Origin: Streptomyces sp. DH24
Lineage (GTDB): Bacteria; Actinomycetota; Actinomycetes; Streptomycetales; Streptomycetaceae
Direction: 5' to 3'
NCBI RefSeq assembly: GCF_029813775.1
Contig: NZ_JARVKW010000025.1
Coordinates: forward strand, 1-64,000
DNA: 64,000 bases
A program made the translations under genes and the position numbers. Each line of letters starts with the position of its first letter. Positions within the stretch are counted from its first letter, which is position 1. Shown piece by piece: positions 1 to 9,043 of this stretch. Under the pieces are notes generated by a model. It made no database searches. It worked only from the letters and a program-made list of their open reading frames with translations, and was not told the DNA's origin.

Positions 1-67
1 CACCGGCGGTGCCGGCCGCCCCCAGAGCGCCGGCGCCGGCGAGCAGCGCCCGGCGTCGCGTGAGCAA
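1..67 (-). CDS. 5' end of a gene for an exported (twin-arginine-type) protein, cut by the window edge
   Basis: Read on the minus strand, a TTG at 67 opens a frame beginning MLTRRRALLAGAGALGAAG: arginines followed by an Ala/Leu/Gly-rich hydrophobic stretch, as in Tat or lipoprotein-less Sec signal peptides. A GAAGGA ribosome-binding site lies 4 bases before the TTG. An ATG at 90 in another frame gives no sensible peptide. Only about 22 residues lie in the window, so the product cannot be named. Confidence 0.5.
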   Translation of the reverse strand, partial: MLTRRRALLAGAGALGAAGTAG

Positions 68-206
68 CTGATCCTTCTTCTTGACTCATCAGTCGCCCGG
101 TACGGCACCGGCGCTCGCCGACGACACCGGTGCGGCGGCACGATTCCACCCGCACGGCCGAGCCCTCGCGGCGCGGGAGCGGGACGCGGCGTGGGGCCCA
201 CCGGGG

Positions 207-260
207 TGGCGCCCGCCGGGTGGCGCCCGCCGGGGTGGCGCCCGCCGGGGTGGCGGGCGG
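207..260. repeat. short tandem repeat, unit TGGCGCCCGCCGGGG
   Basis: There are three consecutive copies of a 14-15 bp unit (207-220, 221-235, 236-250), then a broken fourth copy. The array ends about 25 bp before the GTG start of the universal stress protein gene, so it occupies its promoter/leader. The first copy is one G shorter. Confidence 0.75.
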
Positions 261-283
261 GGCCGGGCGGTAGCCTCGGCCGC

Positions 284-745
284 GTGACGGAACAGCACCC
301 CCACCGGTTCGAACGGGGCACGGACGGGCCCAAGGTCATCGTGGTCGGCATGGACGGCTCCGAGTCGTCCCTGCGGGCCGCGGCGTACGCCGGTGGTCTG
401 GCCCGGCGGCAGCGGGCGCTGCTCGCCGTGGTGTACGTGCAGCCGGTCATGGCGGCGGGCGCGGCGCTCGGCGCGCCGGTCGCCGGCACGACGGACGAGA
501 TCGCCGAGGACCTGGTGGCGCAGATCCGGGAGGCCGCCGAGCGGGTCAGGGGGATATTCGACGTGCGCTGGGAGTTCCACACGTTCCGCGGCGATCCCTA
601 CAACGGCCTGGTGAAGGCGGCCGACGAACTGAAGGCGGACGCCGTCGTGGTGGGCGCGTCCGAGCAGGCGGGCCACCGGTTCGTCGGCTCGGTCGCGGTG
701 CGGCTGGTGAAGGCGGGGCGCTGGCCGGTGACCGTGGTCCCGTAG
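284..745 (+). CDS. universal stress protein (UspA family)
   Basis: A 153-residue single-domain Usp fold. It starts beta-1 with KVIVVGMDGSESS, contains the usual Asp of the nucleotide pocket, and ends with VVVGASEQAG and GSVAVRLVKAG, which correspond to the G-x2-G-x9-G(S/T) ATP loop (here partly degenerate), followed by a closing beta strand PVTVVP. The GTG at 284 is chosen because the open frame upstream is only the translated GGTGGCGCCC-type tandem repeat. Usp proteins are cytosolic and respond to stress or energy limitation; the specific role is unknown. The gene is monocistronic, with a strong hairpin after it. Confidence 0.85.
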   Translation: MTEQHPHRFERGTDGPKVIVVGMDGSESSLRAAAYAGGLARRQRALLAVVYVQPVMAAGAALGAPVAGTTDEIAEDLVAQIREAAERVRGIFDVRWEFHTFRGDPYNGLVKAADELKADAVVVGASEQAGHRFVGSVAVRLVKAGRWPVTVVP

Positions 746-855
746 CCCGTCGCGGAACCTCGTGCGTGGCGCTTCCCCCGGGCCGGGCCCTGACCCGTCA
801 TGACCGCCTCAGGGCGACTGCCGATCGCGAAGAGGTGGCGAAAGCGAAATACCGC

Positions 856-903
856 GGTTCACCCGACGTCGATGTCGATGTCGAATTCGACGTCGGGTGA
901 ACC
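856..903. terminator. bidirectional hairpin terminator between convergent genes
   Basis: A perfect 17-bp inverted repeat (856-872 and 887-903, arm GGTTCACCCGACGTCGA) surrounds a 14-base loop. It lies between the ends of the stress-protein gene (745) and the CapA-like gene (938). There is no T-tract, which is usual for Streptomyces terminators. Confidence 0.8.
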
Positions 904-937
904 GCCCGGGACACCCGCTCGACAGGGACGTCCGCCG

Positions 938-2092
938 TTACCGCCCCATCACCAGCCCGTCGGCCGCCGCGCCGCGGCTGAGGGTCGTTTCGCGGATGCG
1001 GTCCCGCACGGCGCGGACGTCGGCGCCCCGGGCGAGGGCCTCGTTGAGGTTCACCACCCGGCCGGCGTCCACGTCGAACCACTGCGGCACGAACTCGGCG
1101 CGGGTCACCTTCCAGCGCCCGCCGGGCTTGGCGGGCGGGGCGAAGGTGAAGCGGGCGACGGTGGACTGGTTGCCGCGCGGGTCCCGGGCGCCCGAGTGGT
1201 TCACCATCGAGCCGGCGATCTGGTCGCCCATGCCGTAGACCACCCAGGTGCCGTTGACCTTCTCGTACGCCTGCGGCACGTGCGCGTGGGTGCCGAGGAT
1301 CAGGTCGATGTCGGGGCGGCCCCCGGTGCGGGACGCGGTCAGGGTCCGGGCCAGGGTGAGCTGCTGCCGGTCGGGCGCGTCCTGCCACTCGGTGCCCCAG
1401 TGCAGGGACACCACGACCACGTCGGCGCCCGCCTGCCGGGCGGCTCGCGCGTCCGCCAGGATGCGGTCCTCGTCGATCAGGTTGACCGCCCAGGGCCGGT
1501 CCTCGGGCACCGGGATGCCGTTGGTGCCGTAGGTGTAGGCGAGGTGGGCGACCGACGCCCCGCCCGCGCGCAGGACGGTGGGGGTGCGGGCCTCGGCCTC
1601 GGTGCGCGCCGAACCGGCGTGCCGGAGCCCGGCGCGGTCGAAGGCGTCGAGGGTGCGGCCGATGCCGGCGGCGCCGTCGTCGAGGGTGTGGTTGGAGGCG
1701 GTGGAGCAGCCGTCGTAGCCGGTGTCGACGAGGCCGCGCGCCACCTCGGGCGGGGACTTGAACAGCGGGTAGCCGGTGTAGTCGCCGTCCGCGCCGTACA
1801 CGGTCTCCATGTGGCACAGGGCGAGATCGGCGCCGGACACGACGGGCCGGATGCCGGCGAGCATCGGGGCGAAGTCGTAGCCGCTGCCGCCCGCGTCGAA
1901 GCGTGCCCGCTCGATGATGTTGCTGTGCGGGAGCACGTCACCGGAGGCGACCAGGGTGAAGCCGCGGGAGGAGCCGGACTCGCTGGGGGCCGGGCCGCCG
2001 GCCTGTTCCTGCCGGTCGGCCTGACAGGCCGCTCCCGCGACCAGGAGCGCCGTCAGCGCCAGGGCCACCTGCCGTCTGCGTGCGATCATCAC
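938..2092 (-). CDS. CapA/PgsA-like metallophosphoesterase-fold lipoprotein
   Basis: The 384-residue product begins with MMIARRRQ, a hydrophobic stretch and the lipobox LVAGAAC, so it should be an extracellular lipoprotein. The core has the CapA-family blocks in order: SGDVLPH (about residue 50), CHMETVYG, STASNHTLDDG, SLHWGTEW and LGTHAHVPQ. These are the metal-site blocks of the calcineurin-like fold seen in the poly-gamma-glutamate capsule protein CapA/PgsA. No capsule synthase (CapB/CapC) is nearby, so a capsule role is not supported; many Streptomyces have stand-alone CapA lipoproteins of unknown substrate. It is divergent from the ECF sigma gene across a 207-bp spacer. Confidence 0.85.
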   Translation of the reverse strand: MMIARRRQVALALTALLVAGAACQADRQEQAGGPAPSESGSSRGFTLVASGDVLPHSNIIERARFDAGGSGYDFAPMLAGIRPVVSGADLALCHMETVYGADGDYTGYPLFKSPPEVARGLVDTGYDGCSTASNHTLDDGAAGIGRTLDAFDRAGLRHAGSARTEAEARTPTVLRAGGASVAHLAYTYGTNGIPVPEDRPWAVNLIDEDRILADARAARQAGADVVVVSLHWGTEWQDAPDRQQLTLARTLTASRTGGRPDIDLILGTHAHVPQAYEKVNGTWVVYGMGDQIAGSMVNHSGARDPRGNQSTVARFTFAPPAKPGGRWKVTRAEFVPQWFDVDAGRVVNLNEALARGADVRAVRDRIRETTLSRGAAADGLVMGR

Positions 2093-2299
2093 TCACCCCG
2101 CCGTAGTCGTATTTACGGATAAACAGGTAAGAATCCGCTTGGGGTGATGGGTGGCTCCGACACGCGTTTTAGGCCGTCCGGCGTGCGCGAACGGGTTCGC
2201 CGACCGTTCGTCGTACCGTTCATCGACGCGATCGACCGTCCGTCGCACACTCGTGTGCGTGGCCTGTCCCCCGGCAGCGCCCTGCGATGCCATACGGCC

Positions 2300-2845
2300 A
2301 TGAACGCCGGAACCACCATCACGAGCGGGACGACCGCCGAGCACGAGCTCGCCGCGCTGCAGCGCGAGCACGGCCGGCCCCTCTTCGCGCTGCTGCTCCG
2401 GCTCTGCGACGGCGACCGGCAGCGCGCCGAGGACCTGGTGCAGGAGACCCTGGTGCGTGCCTGGCAGCACCCGGAGGCCCTGCGCGCCGACGACTTCGAC
2501 TCCGTACGGCCGTGGCTGCTGACCGTGGGACGACGGCTCGCGATAGACGCGCGCCGCGCCCGGCAGGCCCGGCCGCCCGAGGTCGGCGACGCCGTCCTGG
2601 AGAACGCCCGGGTCTGCGCCGACCACGCCGAGCGGGCTGCGGCGACACTCGACGTTCGCAAGGCTGTGAAGACACTCACGCCGGAGCACCGTGAAGTACT
2701 GGTGCTCGTGTACTTCCAGGGGGCGAGTGTGGCGGAAGCTGCGAAAACCCTTGGTATCCCGCCCGGTACGGTGAAGTCCCGCGCGTACTACGCGCTGCGC
2801 GCCCTGCGCCGGGTGCTTCCGGGCTACGCCACCGACCTGCGGTGA
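2300..2845 (+). CDS. ECF-type RNA polymerase sigma factor
   Basis: The 181-residue protein has sigma region 2 (RRAEDL-type block DRQRAEDLVQETLVRAW, about residues 38-58) and region 4 (HREVLVLVYFQGASVAEAA then GIPPGTVKSRAYYALRAL, about residues 120-165). The ATG at 2300 is preferred over an upstream in-frame ATG at 2144 because the intervening 52 residues have no sigma-like sequence. Two genes downstream is a membrane anti-sigma factor with a cytoplasmic HxxxCxxC zinc motif, the arrangement of SigL/ECF19-like pairs, so this factor is probably held inactive until an envelope or redox signal arrives. Its target promoters are unknown. Confidence 0.88.
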   Translation: MNAGTTITSGTTAEHELAALQREHGRPLFALLLRLCDGDRQRAEDLVQETLVRAWQHPEALRADDFDSVRPWLLTVGRRLAIDARRARQARPPEVGDAVLENARVCADHAERAAATLDVRKAVKTLTPEHREVLVLVYFQGASVAEAAKTLGIPPGTVKSRAYYALRALRRVLPGYATDLR

Positions 2846-2980
2846 AACAGACCGTTGAGTCAAACCTCCGTAAAGCGCCTTGCTGAGGACCCCGGTTGAG
2901 TAATCGGCTGTTCCCATCCGTGTTCCGGACCGGGGACCGGCTCGGGCGACGCGCACGTATCCGGAGGAAGGCAGGAAGGG

Positions 2981-3484
2981 ATGCAGCACAGAGGTCGAGA
3001 GAGCACGGACGGTGAACTGACCGTCCCCATGGCCTGGTTGTACGCCGAGTACATCGCCGACGAACTGCTGCGCAGTGGCGACCTGATGCCGCCGACGTCC
3101 TTCGAGTTCCGCGCGGGGCGGGACGCGCTGGCGCTGACCGTCTTCCTGTCCGACACGGACGGCGAACTGTCCGGCATCCGCGTCGTCACCCAGCTGGAGA
3201 CCTGGCTGTCGCTCACGGCGTACGACCAGCCGTGGCAGGAGTGGGTGCGCGAGCGGCTGGCCGAGCTCGCCGCCGACGCCGCCGCCTCGGGGCGTCCCGC
3301 ACCGGATCTCGCGCTGGCCGAGGCGGCCTGGCGCTGGCTGCAGGAGACCGAGCTGCTCGCGCCCGACCTGAACGCGGTGCCGGGCGGCGCGCCCGTGGTC
3401 GGCGAGGACGAGGGACCGAAGGTGTGGACGCCCGCGTGGCAGCTGGGACTCCCGCTGGGCCACCTGGCGATCCACCTCTTCTAG
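2981..3484 (+). CDS. unknown 167-residue protein between sigma and anti-sigma genes
   Basis: I do not recognise this family. The protein is soluble, acidic and tryptophan-rich, with no signal peptide or membrane segment. It begins MQHRGRESTDGELTVP and ends in a hydrophobic tail GLPLGHLAIHLF. The GGAGGAAGGCAGGAAGGG run just before ATG 2981 is an unusually strong ribosome-binding region. It sits 135 bp after the ECF sigma gene and 158 bp before the anti-sigma gene on the same strand, so it may share their regulation or form part of the circuit. Nothing in the sequence shows its activity. Confidence 0.7.
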   Translation: MQHRGRESTDGELTVPMAWLYAEYIADELLRSGDLMPPTSFEFRAGRDALALTVFLSDTDGELSGIRVVTQLETWLSLTAYDQPWQEWVRERLAELAADAAASGRPAPDLALAEAAWRWLQETELLAPDLNAVPGGAPVVGEDEGPKVWTPAWQLGLPLGHLAIHLF

Positions 3485-3642
3485 CCCGCTCGGGTTTCCC
3501 CGGAACGGGACCGGTCCAGGGGCCGGACCGCTCCGGATGCCTTGGCCGCGTTTTCCGTCCGGACCTTGAATGATTCGGACGCCGGGTGCGTACCGGTGGG
3601 AGCACCACGTCCCACCCGCTCCCCACCGCACGAGGATTCGGC

Positions 3643-4302
3643 ATGAGGTCCCTGGAAAGGCATCGCGACGTCGGCGCGTACGCGCTCGGCGTGCTGGACG
3701 AGGCGGAGGCCTTCCGTTTCGAGGACCACCTCCTCCAGTGCCCCGGCTGCACCGCCCGGGTGACCGAACTCGCGCCGACCGCCCGGCAGTTGCTGCTCTA
3801 CCGGCGGGCCACGCCCCGCTTCGTGACCCCGGTCGCCCGCCCCGGCGGCCGGCTGCTGGACCTCCTGCTGTCCGTGGTCGCCGCCCGGCGCCGGACGGGA
3901 CGCCGGCGGATGCTGTGCGCGGCGGCCGCCTCCGTGGTGGTCGCCCTGGCCGGTCCCGCCGTCGCGCTGCACGCGCGGGGCGGGCCCACCCCGGTGCGGG
4001 TCACGGCGACCGACGAGCGGTCCGGGGTGTGGGCGCGGCTGACGACCGAGGACAGGACCTGGGGCAGCGGGGTCGAACTGACCGTCAAGGACGGCGCGGG
4101 ACCGCGTACCTGCCGGTTGATCGCCGTGGGCCGGGACGGCTCGGAGGAGACGGTGACCAGCTGGCGCGTCCCCCGGCACGACGCCCGCCCGAACACCGTG
4201 CGGGGCGGGGCGGCCCTGCACCCCGAGGAGATCGAACGGTACGAGGTGCGCACGTCGGGCGGGGAGCATCTGGTGACGCTGCACTCACCGCCCGGCGGGT
4301 GA
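3643..4302 (+). CDS. zinc-finger (ZAS-type) membrane anti-sigma factor
   Basis: The 219-residue protein has an N-terminal anti-sigma domain with FEDHLLQCPGC (H-x3-C-x2-C, about residues 28-38), the zinc-binding signature of redox-type anti-sigma factors. One membrane segment follows (CAAAASVVVALAGPAVAL, about residues 88-106), then an outside domain of about 110 residues. GAGGA lies 7 bases before ATG 3643. The upstream ECF sigma factor is the obvious partner. The external domain ends with ERYEVRTSGGEHLVTL, like the sensor domains of RslA-type proteins. Whether the zinc site is redox-active cannot be read here. Confidence 0.85.
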   Translation: MRSLERHRDVGAYALGVLDEAEAFRFEDHLLQCPGCTARVTELAPTARQLLLYRRATPRFVTPVARPGGRLLDLLLSVVAARRRTGRRRMLCAAAASVVVALAGPAVALHARGGPTPVRVTATDERSGVWARLTTEDRTWGSGVELTVKDGAGPRTCRLIAVGRDGSEETVTSWRVPRHDARPNTVRGGAALHPEEIERYEVRTSGGEHLVTLHSPPGG

Positions 4303-4357
4303 GCCGGACGGCGAACGCGGCGGCCGGCACGGGCCGCACCGTACAGGGGCCCGCGCG

Positions 4358-5221
4358 TCACTTGAGCAGCCGGGACAGCCTGCGGTCCGCCAGGGGTTTG
4401 CCGCCCGTCTGGCAGGTCGGGCAGTACTGCAGGGAGGAGTCGCTGAAGGACACCTCGCGGATCGTGTCGCCGCACACCGGGCAGGGCTCGCCGGTGCGGC
4501 CGTGGACGCGCAGGCCGCTCTTCTTCTCCGCCTTCAGCCGCCCGGCCGCCACCCCCCGGGAGCGTTCGACCGCGTCGGTGAGGGTGGCGCGCAGCGCCTC
4601 GTACAGCCGGGTGGTCTCCTCGGGGGTGAGGGACGCGGCCAGCTTGAACGGCGACATCTTCGCGGCGTGCAGGATCTCGTCGCTGTAGGCGTTGCCGACG
4701 CCCGCGATCAGGCTCTGGTCGCGCAGGGCGCCCTTGAGCTGCCGGCGCTCGTCCTTCAGCAGCCCGGCGAACCGCGCCTCGTCGAAGTCGTCGGCGAGCG
4801 GGTCGGGGCCGAGGCGGGCGATGCCGGCGACCTCCTGCGGGTCGGCCACGACGTAGACGGCGAGGCGCTTCTGGGTGCCCGCCTCGGTGAGGTCGAAGCC
4901 CGCGCCGTTGTCCAGGGCGACGCGCAGGGCGAGGGGGCCCTTGCCGGGGCGGGGCGGGCCGTCGGGGAGGCGGTCCTTCCAGTGCAGCCAGCCCGCGCGG
5001 GCCAGATGGGTGATCAGGTGCGGGCCGCCGTCCGTGGCGAGGTCCAGGAACTTGCCGTACCGGCGCACGGCGGTGACCGCGCGGCCCTCCACCGCGTTCG
5101 GCGGCGGGTCGTACGTCTTCAGGACGCTGATCGCCACGGGCAGCACCCGGACGATCTCGTGGCCGACGAGGTGCTCGGTGAGGAAGTCCTTGAGCGCCTC
5201 GACCTCGGGGAGTTCCGGCAT
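4358..5221 (-). CDS. Fpg/Nei-family DNA glycosylase/AP lyase
   Basis: The 287-residue protein starts MPELPEVE, giving the N-terminal proline nucleophile and the glutamate at position 3 that define the family. The middle carries the helix-two-turn-helix block DQSLIAGVGNAYSDEILHAA, and the C terminus has a zinc finger (CPVC ... CPTCQ) followed by GGKPLADRRLSRLL. It removes oxidised bases and nicks the abasic site during base-excision repair. The start at 5221 is fixed because the processed N terminus must begin with Pro. Substrate (8-oxoguanine or oxidised pyrimidine) cannot be decided; the spacing resembles actinobacterial Nei-like proteins more than MutM. Confidence 0.9.
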   Translation of the reverse strand: MPELPEVEALKDFLTEHLVGHEIVRVLPVAISVLKTYDPPPNAVEGRAVTAVRRYGKFLDLATDGGPHLITHLARAGWLHWKDRLPDGPPRPGKGPLALRVALDNGAGFDLTEAGTQKRLAVYVVADPQEVAGIARLGPDPLADDFDEARFAGLLKDERRQLKGALRDQSLIAGVGNAYSDEILHAAKMSPFKLAASLTPEETTRLYEALRATLTDAVERSRGVAAGRLKAEKKSGLRVHGRTGEPCPVCGDTIREVSFSDSSLQYCPTCQTGGKPLADRRLSRLLK

Positions 5222-5309
5222 ACGTCCAGAGTGCCACCCGGGGCGTGTGCGGTCAGGTCCGCGCGGGCGATCGGAGGCCGGCCGGGCGGGCCCATCGCGG
5301 GTCCGGCGG

Positions 5310-7397
5310 TCAGGTTCGTGTGGGCGTGAGGAACTCGCTCCACACGCACTTGCCGCCGCCGCGCGCCTCCACGCCCCAGCTGTCGGACAGCAGCTCCACC
5401 AGCAGCAGGCCCCGCCCGGACACGGCGCCCTCCCCCGCGTCACGGCGGCGCGGCAGGGCGCTGGAGGAGTCCTCGACCTCGACGCGCAGCCGCCGGTCGG
5501 GGCCCGTCAGCAGGCGCAGGGTGACGACCGCCGCGCCCTCGGTGTGCATCAGGGCGTTGGTGATCAGTTCGTCGGCGGCCAGCTCGATCTCGTCGCTCAG
5601 GTCGGCGGCGCCCCAGGCGCGGACGGCGGCGCGGACCAGGTGCCGGGCCTCGGCGAGCGCCTCGGCGTCGCCCGGTGCCACGTGCTGCTGGACCCGGCCG
5701 CCGGACTGCGGTGTGTCCGGGACGCGGCGGCGCAGCAGGAGCAGGGCCACGTCGTCGTCCCCGCCGCGTTCCTCGGCCACGTCGATGAGCCGGTCGGCGA
5801 GGGCGCGGACGTCGACGGGGCCGGTGCGGACGAGCGTGGTGAGGTCGCTCATGCCCTCGTCGAGGTCGGTGCCGGGCTGCTCCACGAGCCCGTCGGTGCA
5901 CAGCACGAGCGTGCTGCCGGGGTCGAGCTCCACGGTGCCGACGGGGTAGTCGAGGCTCTCGAACTCGGCGGACAGCCCGAGCGGCAGGCCGCCCTCGACG
6001 TGGACGCCCCGGCACTCGCCGTCGGCCTGCCGCACCAGGGCGTCGATGTGACCGGCCCGGACCACCTGGACGACGCCGGTGGCGAGGTCCGCCTCGGCGT
6101 ACAGGCAGGTCGCGAAGCGGTCGGTGTCGAGTTCGTGGAGGAAGACGGAGGCCCGCGCCATCACGGTGGCCGGCGGGTGCCCCTCGGCGGCGTAGGCCCG
6201 CAGCACGATGCGCAGCTGGCCCATGACGGCGGCGGCGTGCGTGTCGTGGCCCTGGACGTCGCCGATGACTGCGCCGACACGGCCGCCGGGCAGCGGGATC
6301 AGGTCGTACCAGTCGCCGCCGATGTCGCGGCCGAGGGCGCCGCCGATGCTGGCGGCGCGGTAGCGCACGGCGACGTCGGCGCCGGGCACGCTGGGGATGG
6401 TGCGGGGCAGCATCGCCTGCTGGAGGCCCTGCGCGAGGTCCATCTCCTGCTCGTAGAGCATGGCCCGCTGGAGGCTCTGGGCGATGCTGCTGCCGAGGGC
6501 GATCAGGACGTCGCGGTCCTCCGGGGAGAAGCCGTGCCGGTCGCTGTAGAGCAGGCCCATCGCGCCGATCGGGCGGGCCTGCGCGATCAGCGGCAGGTAG
6601 GCGGCCGAGGTCACCTCGAGGTGGGTGATGCGCGGCCACAGCAGCGGATAGCGCTCGGCGAACTCCTCCGGGGACTCGATGAAGCGGGGACTGAGGTCCC
6701 GTACGACCTCGCTCATGGGGTAGGGCTCGTCGACGCGGGTGATCCGGGTGCCGGGGACGAAGCTGTTGTCGGGTCCGTCGGCGACGAGCCGGATGCGGCC
6801 GGCCTCCACCAGGCCCATCACGAGGCTGGTGGCGCCCAGTCGGGTGATGCCGTGGGTGTCCCGCAGGACGTCGATGACGTCGTCCACGGTGCGGGCGTGG
6901 GCGAGCGCGGCGGTGGCGACCTGGACGGTGGTGGTCTGCTGCCGGTGCGCCTCGTCGGGTACGGCCTGGTCGCGGCGGGTGGCGAGCTCGGCCAGTTCCC
7001 GGGTGGCGTCCCGGACGATGCCGACGATCCGGCGGGGGCGGCCGGTCTCGTCGCGCCGGATGTAGCCCTGGGTGTGGGTCCAGCGCAGCGTGCCGTCGCG
7101 GCAGCGGATGCGGAAGTAGGTGCCGTAGTTCTCGCTGCCGTCCTTCAGGGCGCTGGAGACCAGGCCGTCGAGCCGGTATCCCTCGGTGCGCGGGACGCGC
7201 ACGGCGAGGCTCTCGGGGTGCCCGTCGTACTCGTCGGGGCGCAGGTCGAACACCTCGAAGGCCTGGGCGTCCATGTGGAACAGGCCCGCGTCCAGGTCCC
7301 AGTCGAAGCTGCCCATGCGGTTGAGCGCCAGGATCGGCTCCGAGTGGGCGGGCCAGCCGTCCGACGGTGACAGGGCGCTCGCTCCCCGGTCAGCCAT
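5310..7397 (-). CDS. PAS-GAF-SpoIIE phosphatase with C-terminal ATPase (anti-sigma-type) domain
   Basis: A 695-residue signalling protein in four parts. A PAS-like domain (about 25-125) includes FRIRCRDGTLRW. A GAF-like domain (about 155-310) follows. The PP2C/SpoIIE phosphatase (about 325-545) includes EMDLAQGLQQAMLP, GGDWYDLIPLPGGRV, GDVQGH and LVLCTDGLVE. The GHKL ATPase (about 560-690) includes ELAADELITNALMH and GRGLLLVELL. Such proteins control anti-sigma/anti-anti-sigma partner switching in Streptomyces; no partner gene is adjacent. It is transcribed towards the Fpg-like gene and is divergent from the gene at 7592. The start is the ATG at 7397, just upstream of MADRGAS. Confidence 0.9.
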   Translation of the reverse strand: MADRGASALSPSDGWPAHSEPILALNRMGSFDWDLDAGLFHMDAQAFEVFDLRPDEYDGHPESLAVRVPRTEGYRLDGLVSSALKDGSENYGTYFRIRCRDGTLRWTHTQGYIRRDETGRPRRIVGIVRDATRELAELATRRDQAVPDEAHRQQTTTVQVATAALAHARTVDDVIDVLRDTHGITRLGATSLVMGLVEAGRIRLVADGPDNSFVPGTRITRVDEPYPMSEVVRDLSPRFIESPEEFAERYPLLWPRITHLEVTSAAYLPLIAQARPIGAMGLLYSDRHGFSPEDRDVLIALGSSIAQSLQRAMLYEQEMDLAQGLQQAMLPRTIPSVPGADVAVRYRAASIGGALGRDIGGDWYDLIPLPGGRVGAVIGDVQGHDTHAAAVMGQLRIVLRAYAAEGHPPATVMARASVFLHELDTDRFATCLYAEADLATGVVQVVRAGHIDALVRQADGECRGVHVEGGLPLGLSAEFESLDYPVGTVELDPGSTLVLCTDGLVEQPGTDLDEGMSDLTTLVRTGPVDVRALADRLIDVAEERGGDDDVALLLLRRRVPDTPQSGGRVQQHVAPGDAEALAEARHLVRAAVRAWGAADLSDEIELAADELITNALMHTEGAAVVTLRLLTGPDRRLRVEVEDSSSALPRRRDAGEGAVSGRGLLLVELLSDSWGVEARGGGKCVWSEFLTPTRT

Positions 7398-7591
7398 GGG
7401 CCCACCTTGCCAGCATTTGTCCGACCCCTTCGCCTGGGAAGTCGCTGGAGCGCGACCACACCGACCACTGTTCGCCCCCTATTGTCCGCTTTGCTCGCCC
7501 TGGTTGCGCAAGCACCGCGGTGGTACACGGAGAGTGACCCCGTCCCGCGGCGCACGCGCCCGCGTGGCACCGGAGGGAGGAGCCCACGGCC

Positions 7592-9016
7592 GTGGAGTGG
7601 TTCACCGCATCCGACTACTGGCTGAGCCGACTGGTCTTCCAGCGCGCGCTGGCCGCCGTCTATCTGGTCGCGTTCCTGACGGCGGCCCTGCAGTTCCGGG
7701 CCCTGCTCGGGGAGCGCGGGATGCTGCCGGTGCCCCGGTTCGTCGCCCGGGTTCCTTTTCGGCAGGCGCCGAGCCTGTTCCACTGGCGCTACTCCGACCG
7801 GCTGTTCGCCGCGTGCGCCTGGACGGGCTGCGCGGTGTCGGCGGCGCTGCTCGCCGGGCTCGACGGGTTCCTGCCGCTGTGGGGCGCGATGCTGCTGTGG
7901 CTGGTGCCGTGGGCGCTGTACCTGTCGATCGTGAACGTCGGCCAGACCTGGTACGGCTTCGGCTGGGAGTCGCTGCTGCTGGAGGTGGGGTTCGTCGCCG
8001 TCCTGCTCGGCAACGACGAGGTGGCGCCGCCGGTCGTGGTGCTGTTCCTGCTGCGCTGGATCCTGTTCCGCGTGGAGTTCGGCGCGGGGCTGATCAAGAT
8101 GCGCGGCGACGAGTGCTGGCGAAAGCTGACATGCCTGGACCACCACCACGAGACGCAGCCGATGCCGGGCCCGCTGAGCTGGTTCTTCCACCGCCTGCCG
8201 AAGCCGCTGCACCGGGTGGAGGTGGCCGCGAACCACGTGACGCAGCTCGTGGTGCCGTTCCTGCTGTTCACGCCGCAGCCGGTCGCCTCGGCCGCCGCCG
8301 CGCTGATGATCGTCACCCAGCTGTGGCTGGTACTGTCCGGCAACTTCTCCTGGCTGAACTGGATCACCATCGTGCTCGCGCTGTCGGCGGTGCGCTTCCC
8401 GGGCGACGCGCCGGCCGGGGTGCCCGGCGCCCCCCTGTGGTACGAGGTCATCGTCCTGGCGGTCGCCGCCGGGCTGGTCGCGCTCAGCCACCGCCCGGTC
8501 CGCAACATGATCTCCCGCCGCCAGGTGATGAACCGGTCCTTCGACCCGCTGCACCTCGTCAACACCTACGGGGCGTTCGGCAGCGTCAGCCGCGTCCGTC
8601 ACGAGGTGGTCGTCGAGGGCACCTGGGACGACGTGCCGCGCGAGGACTCGGACTGGCGGGAGTACGAGTTCAGGGGCAAGCCCGGCGATCCGCGGCGCTG
8701 GCCGCGCCAGTTCGCGCCCTACCACCTGCGGCTGGACTGGATGATGTGGTTCGCCGCCCTCTCCCCCGCGTACGCCGGGTCGTGGTTCGGGACCTTCGTG
8801 GAACGCCTGCTGGAGGGCGACCGGGCCACCCTGCGGCTACTGCGCGCGTCCCCGTTCCCGCCGGACCGGCCACCGCGCTTCGTGCGGGCCCGGCTGTTCC
8901 GCTACCGGTTCACGACCTGGCGGGAACTGCGTGAGACGGGGGCGTGCTGGCAGCGGACGTATGTGCGGGAGTACCTGCCGCCCACGCGGTTGGCGGGGCC
9001 GCGGCGCGGGGCGTAA
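7592..9016 (+). CDS. lipase maturation factor (LMF1-like) polytopic membrane protein
   Basis: The 474-residue protein has about eight hydrophobic segments and the LMF family blocks FHWRYSD, GQTWYGFGWESLLLEVGF, FLLRWILFRVEFGAGLIK, CWRKLTCLDHHHETQPMP and NFSWLNW, then a soluble C terminus containing YEFRGKPGD and LRLDWMMWF. Eukaryotic LMF1 matures lipoprotein lipases in the ER; the bacterial substrate is unknown. GTG 7592 follows the purine run GGAGGGAGG by 11 bases. No lipase gene adjoins it. The C-terminal pattern RYRFTTWRE matches the family end, so the protein is complete. Confidence 0.85.
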   Translation: MEWFTASDYWLSRLVFQRALAAVYLVAFLTAALQFRALLGERGMLPVPRFVARVPFRQAPSLFHWRYSDRLFAACAWTGCAVSAALLAGLDGFLPLWGAMLLWLVPWALYLSIVNVGQTWYGFGWESLLLEVGFVAVLLGNDEVAPPVVVLFLLRWILFRVEFGAGLIKMRGDECWRKLTCLDHHHETQPMPGPLSWFFHRLPKPLHRVEVAANHVTQLVVPFLLFTPQPVASAAAALMIVTQLWLVLSGNFSWLNWITIVLALSAVRFPGDAPAGVPGAPLWYEVIVLAVAAGLVALSHRPVRNMISRRQVMNRSFDPLHLVNTYGAFGSVSRVRHEVVVEGTWDDVPREDSDWREYEFRGKPGDPRRWPRQFAPYHLRLDWMMWFAALSPAYAGSWFGTFVERLLEGDRATLRLLRASPFPPDRPPRFVRARLFRYRFTTWRELRETGACWQRTYVREYLPPTRLAGPRRGA

Positions 9017-9043
9017 AGGCAGGGGACGCGAGGGCGTGGCCGG

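Noticed and set aside
3501..3540. Terminator between the unknown protein and anti-sigma gene
   Set aside because: GGACCGGTCC and GGTCC/GGACC matches are short and nested in GC-rich DNA; not a stable, distinct stem.
4875..7370. 831-codon open frame opposite the SpoIIE-type phosphatase
   Set aside because: Same GC3 mirror effect; no start context or domain, while the minus strand has four clear domains.
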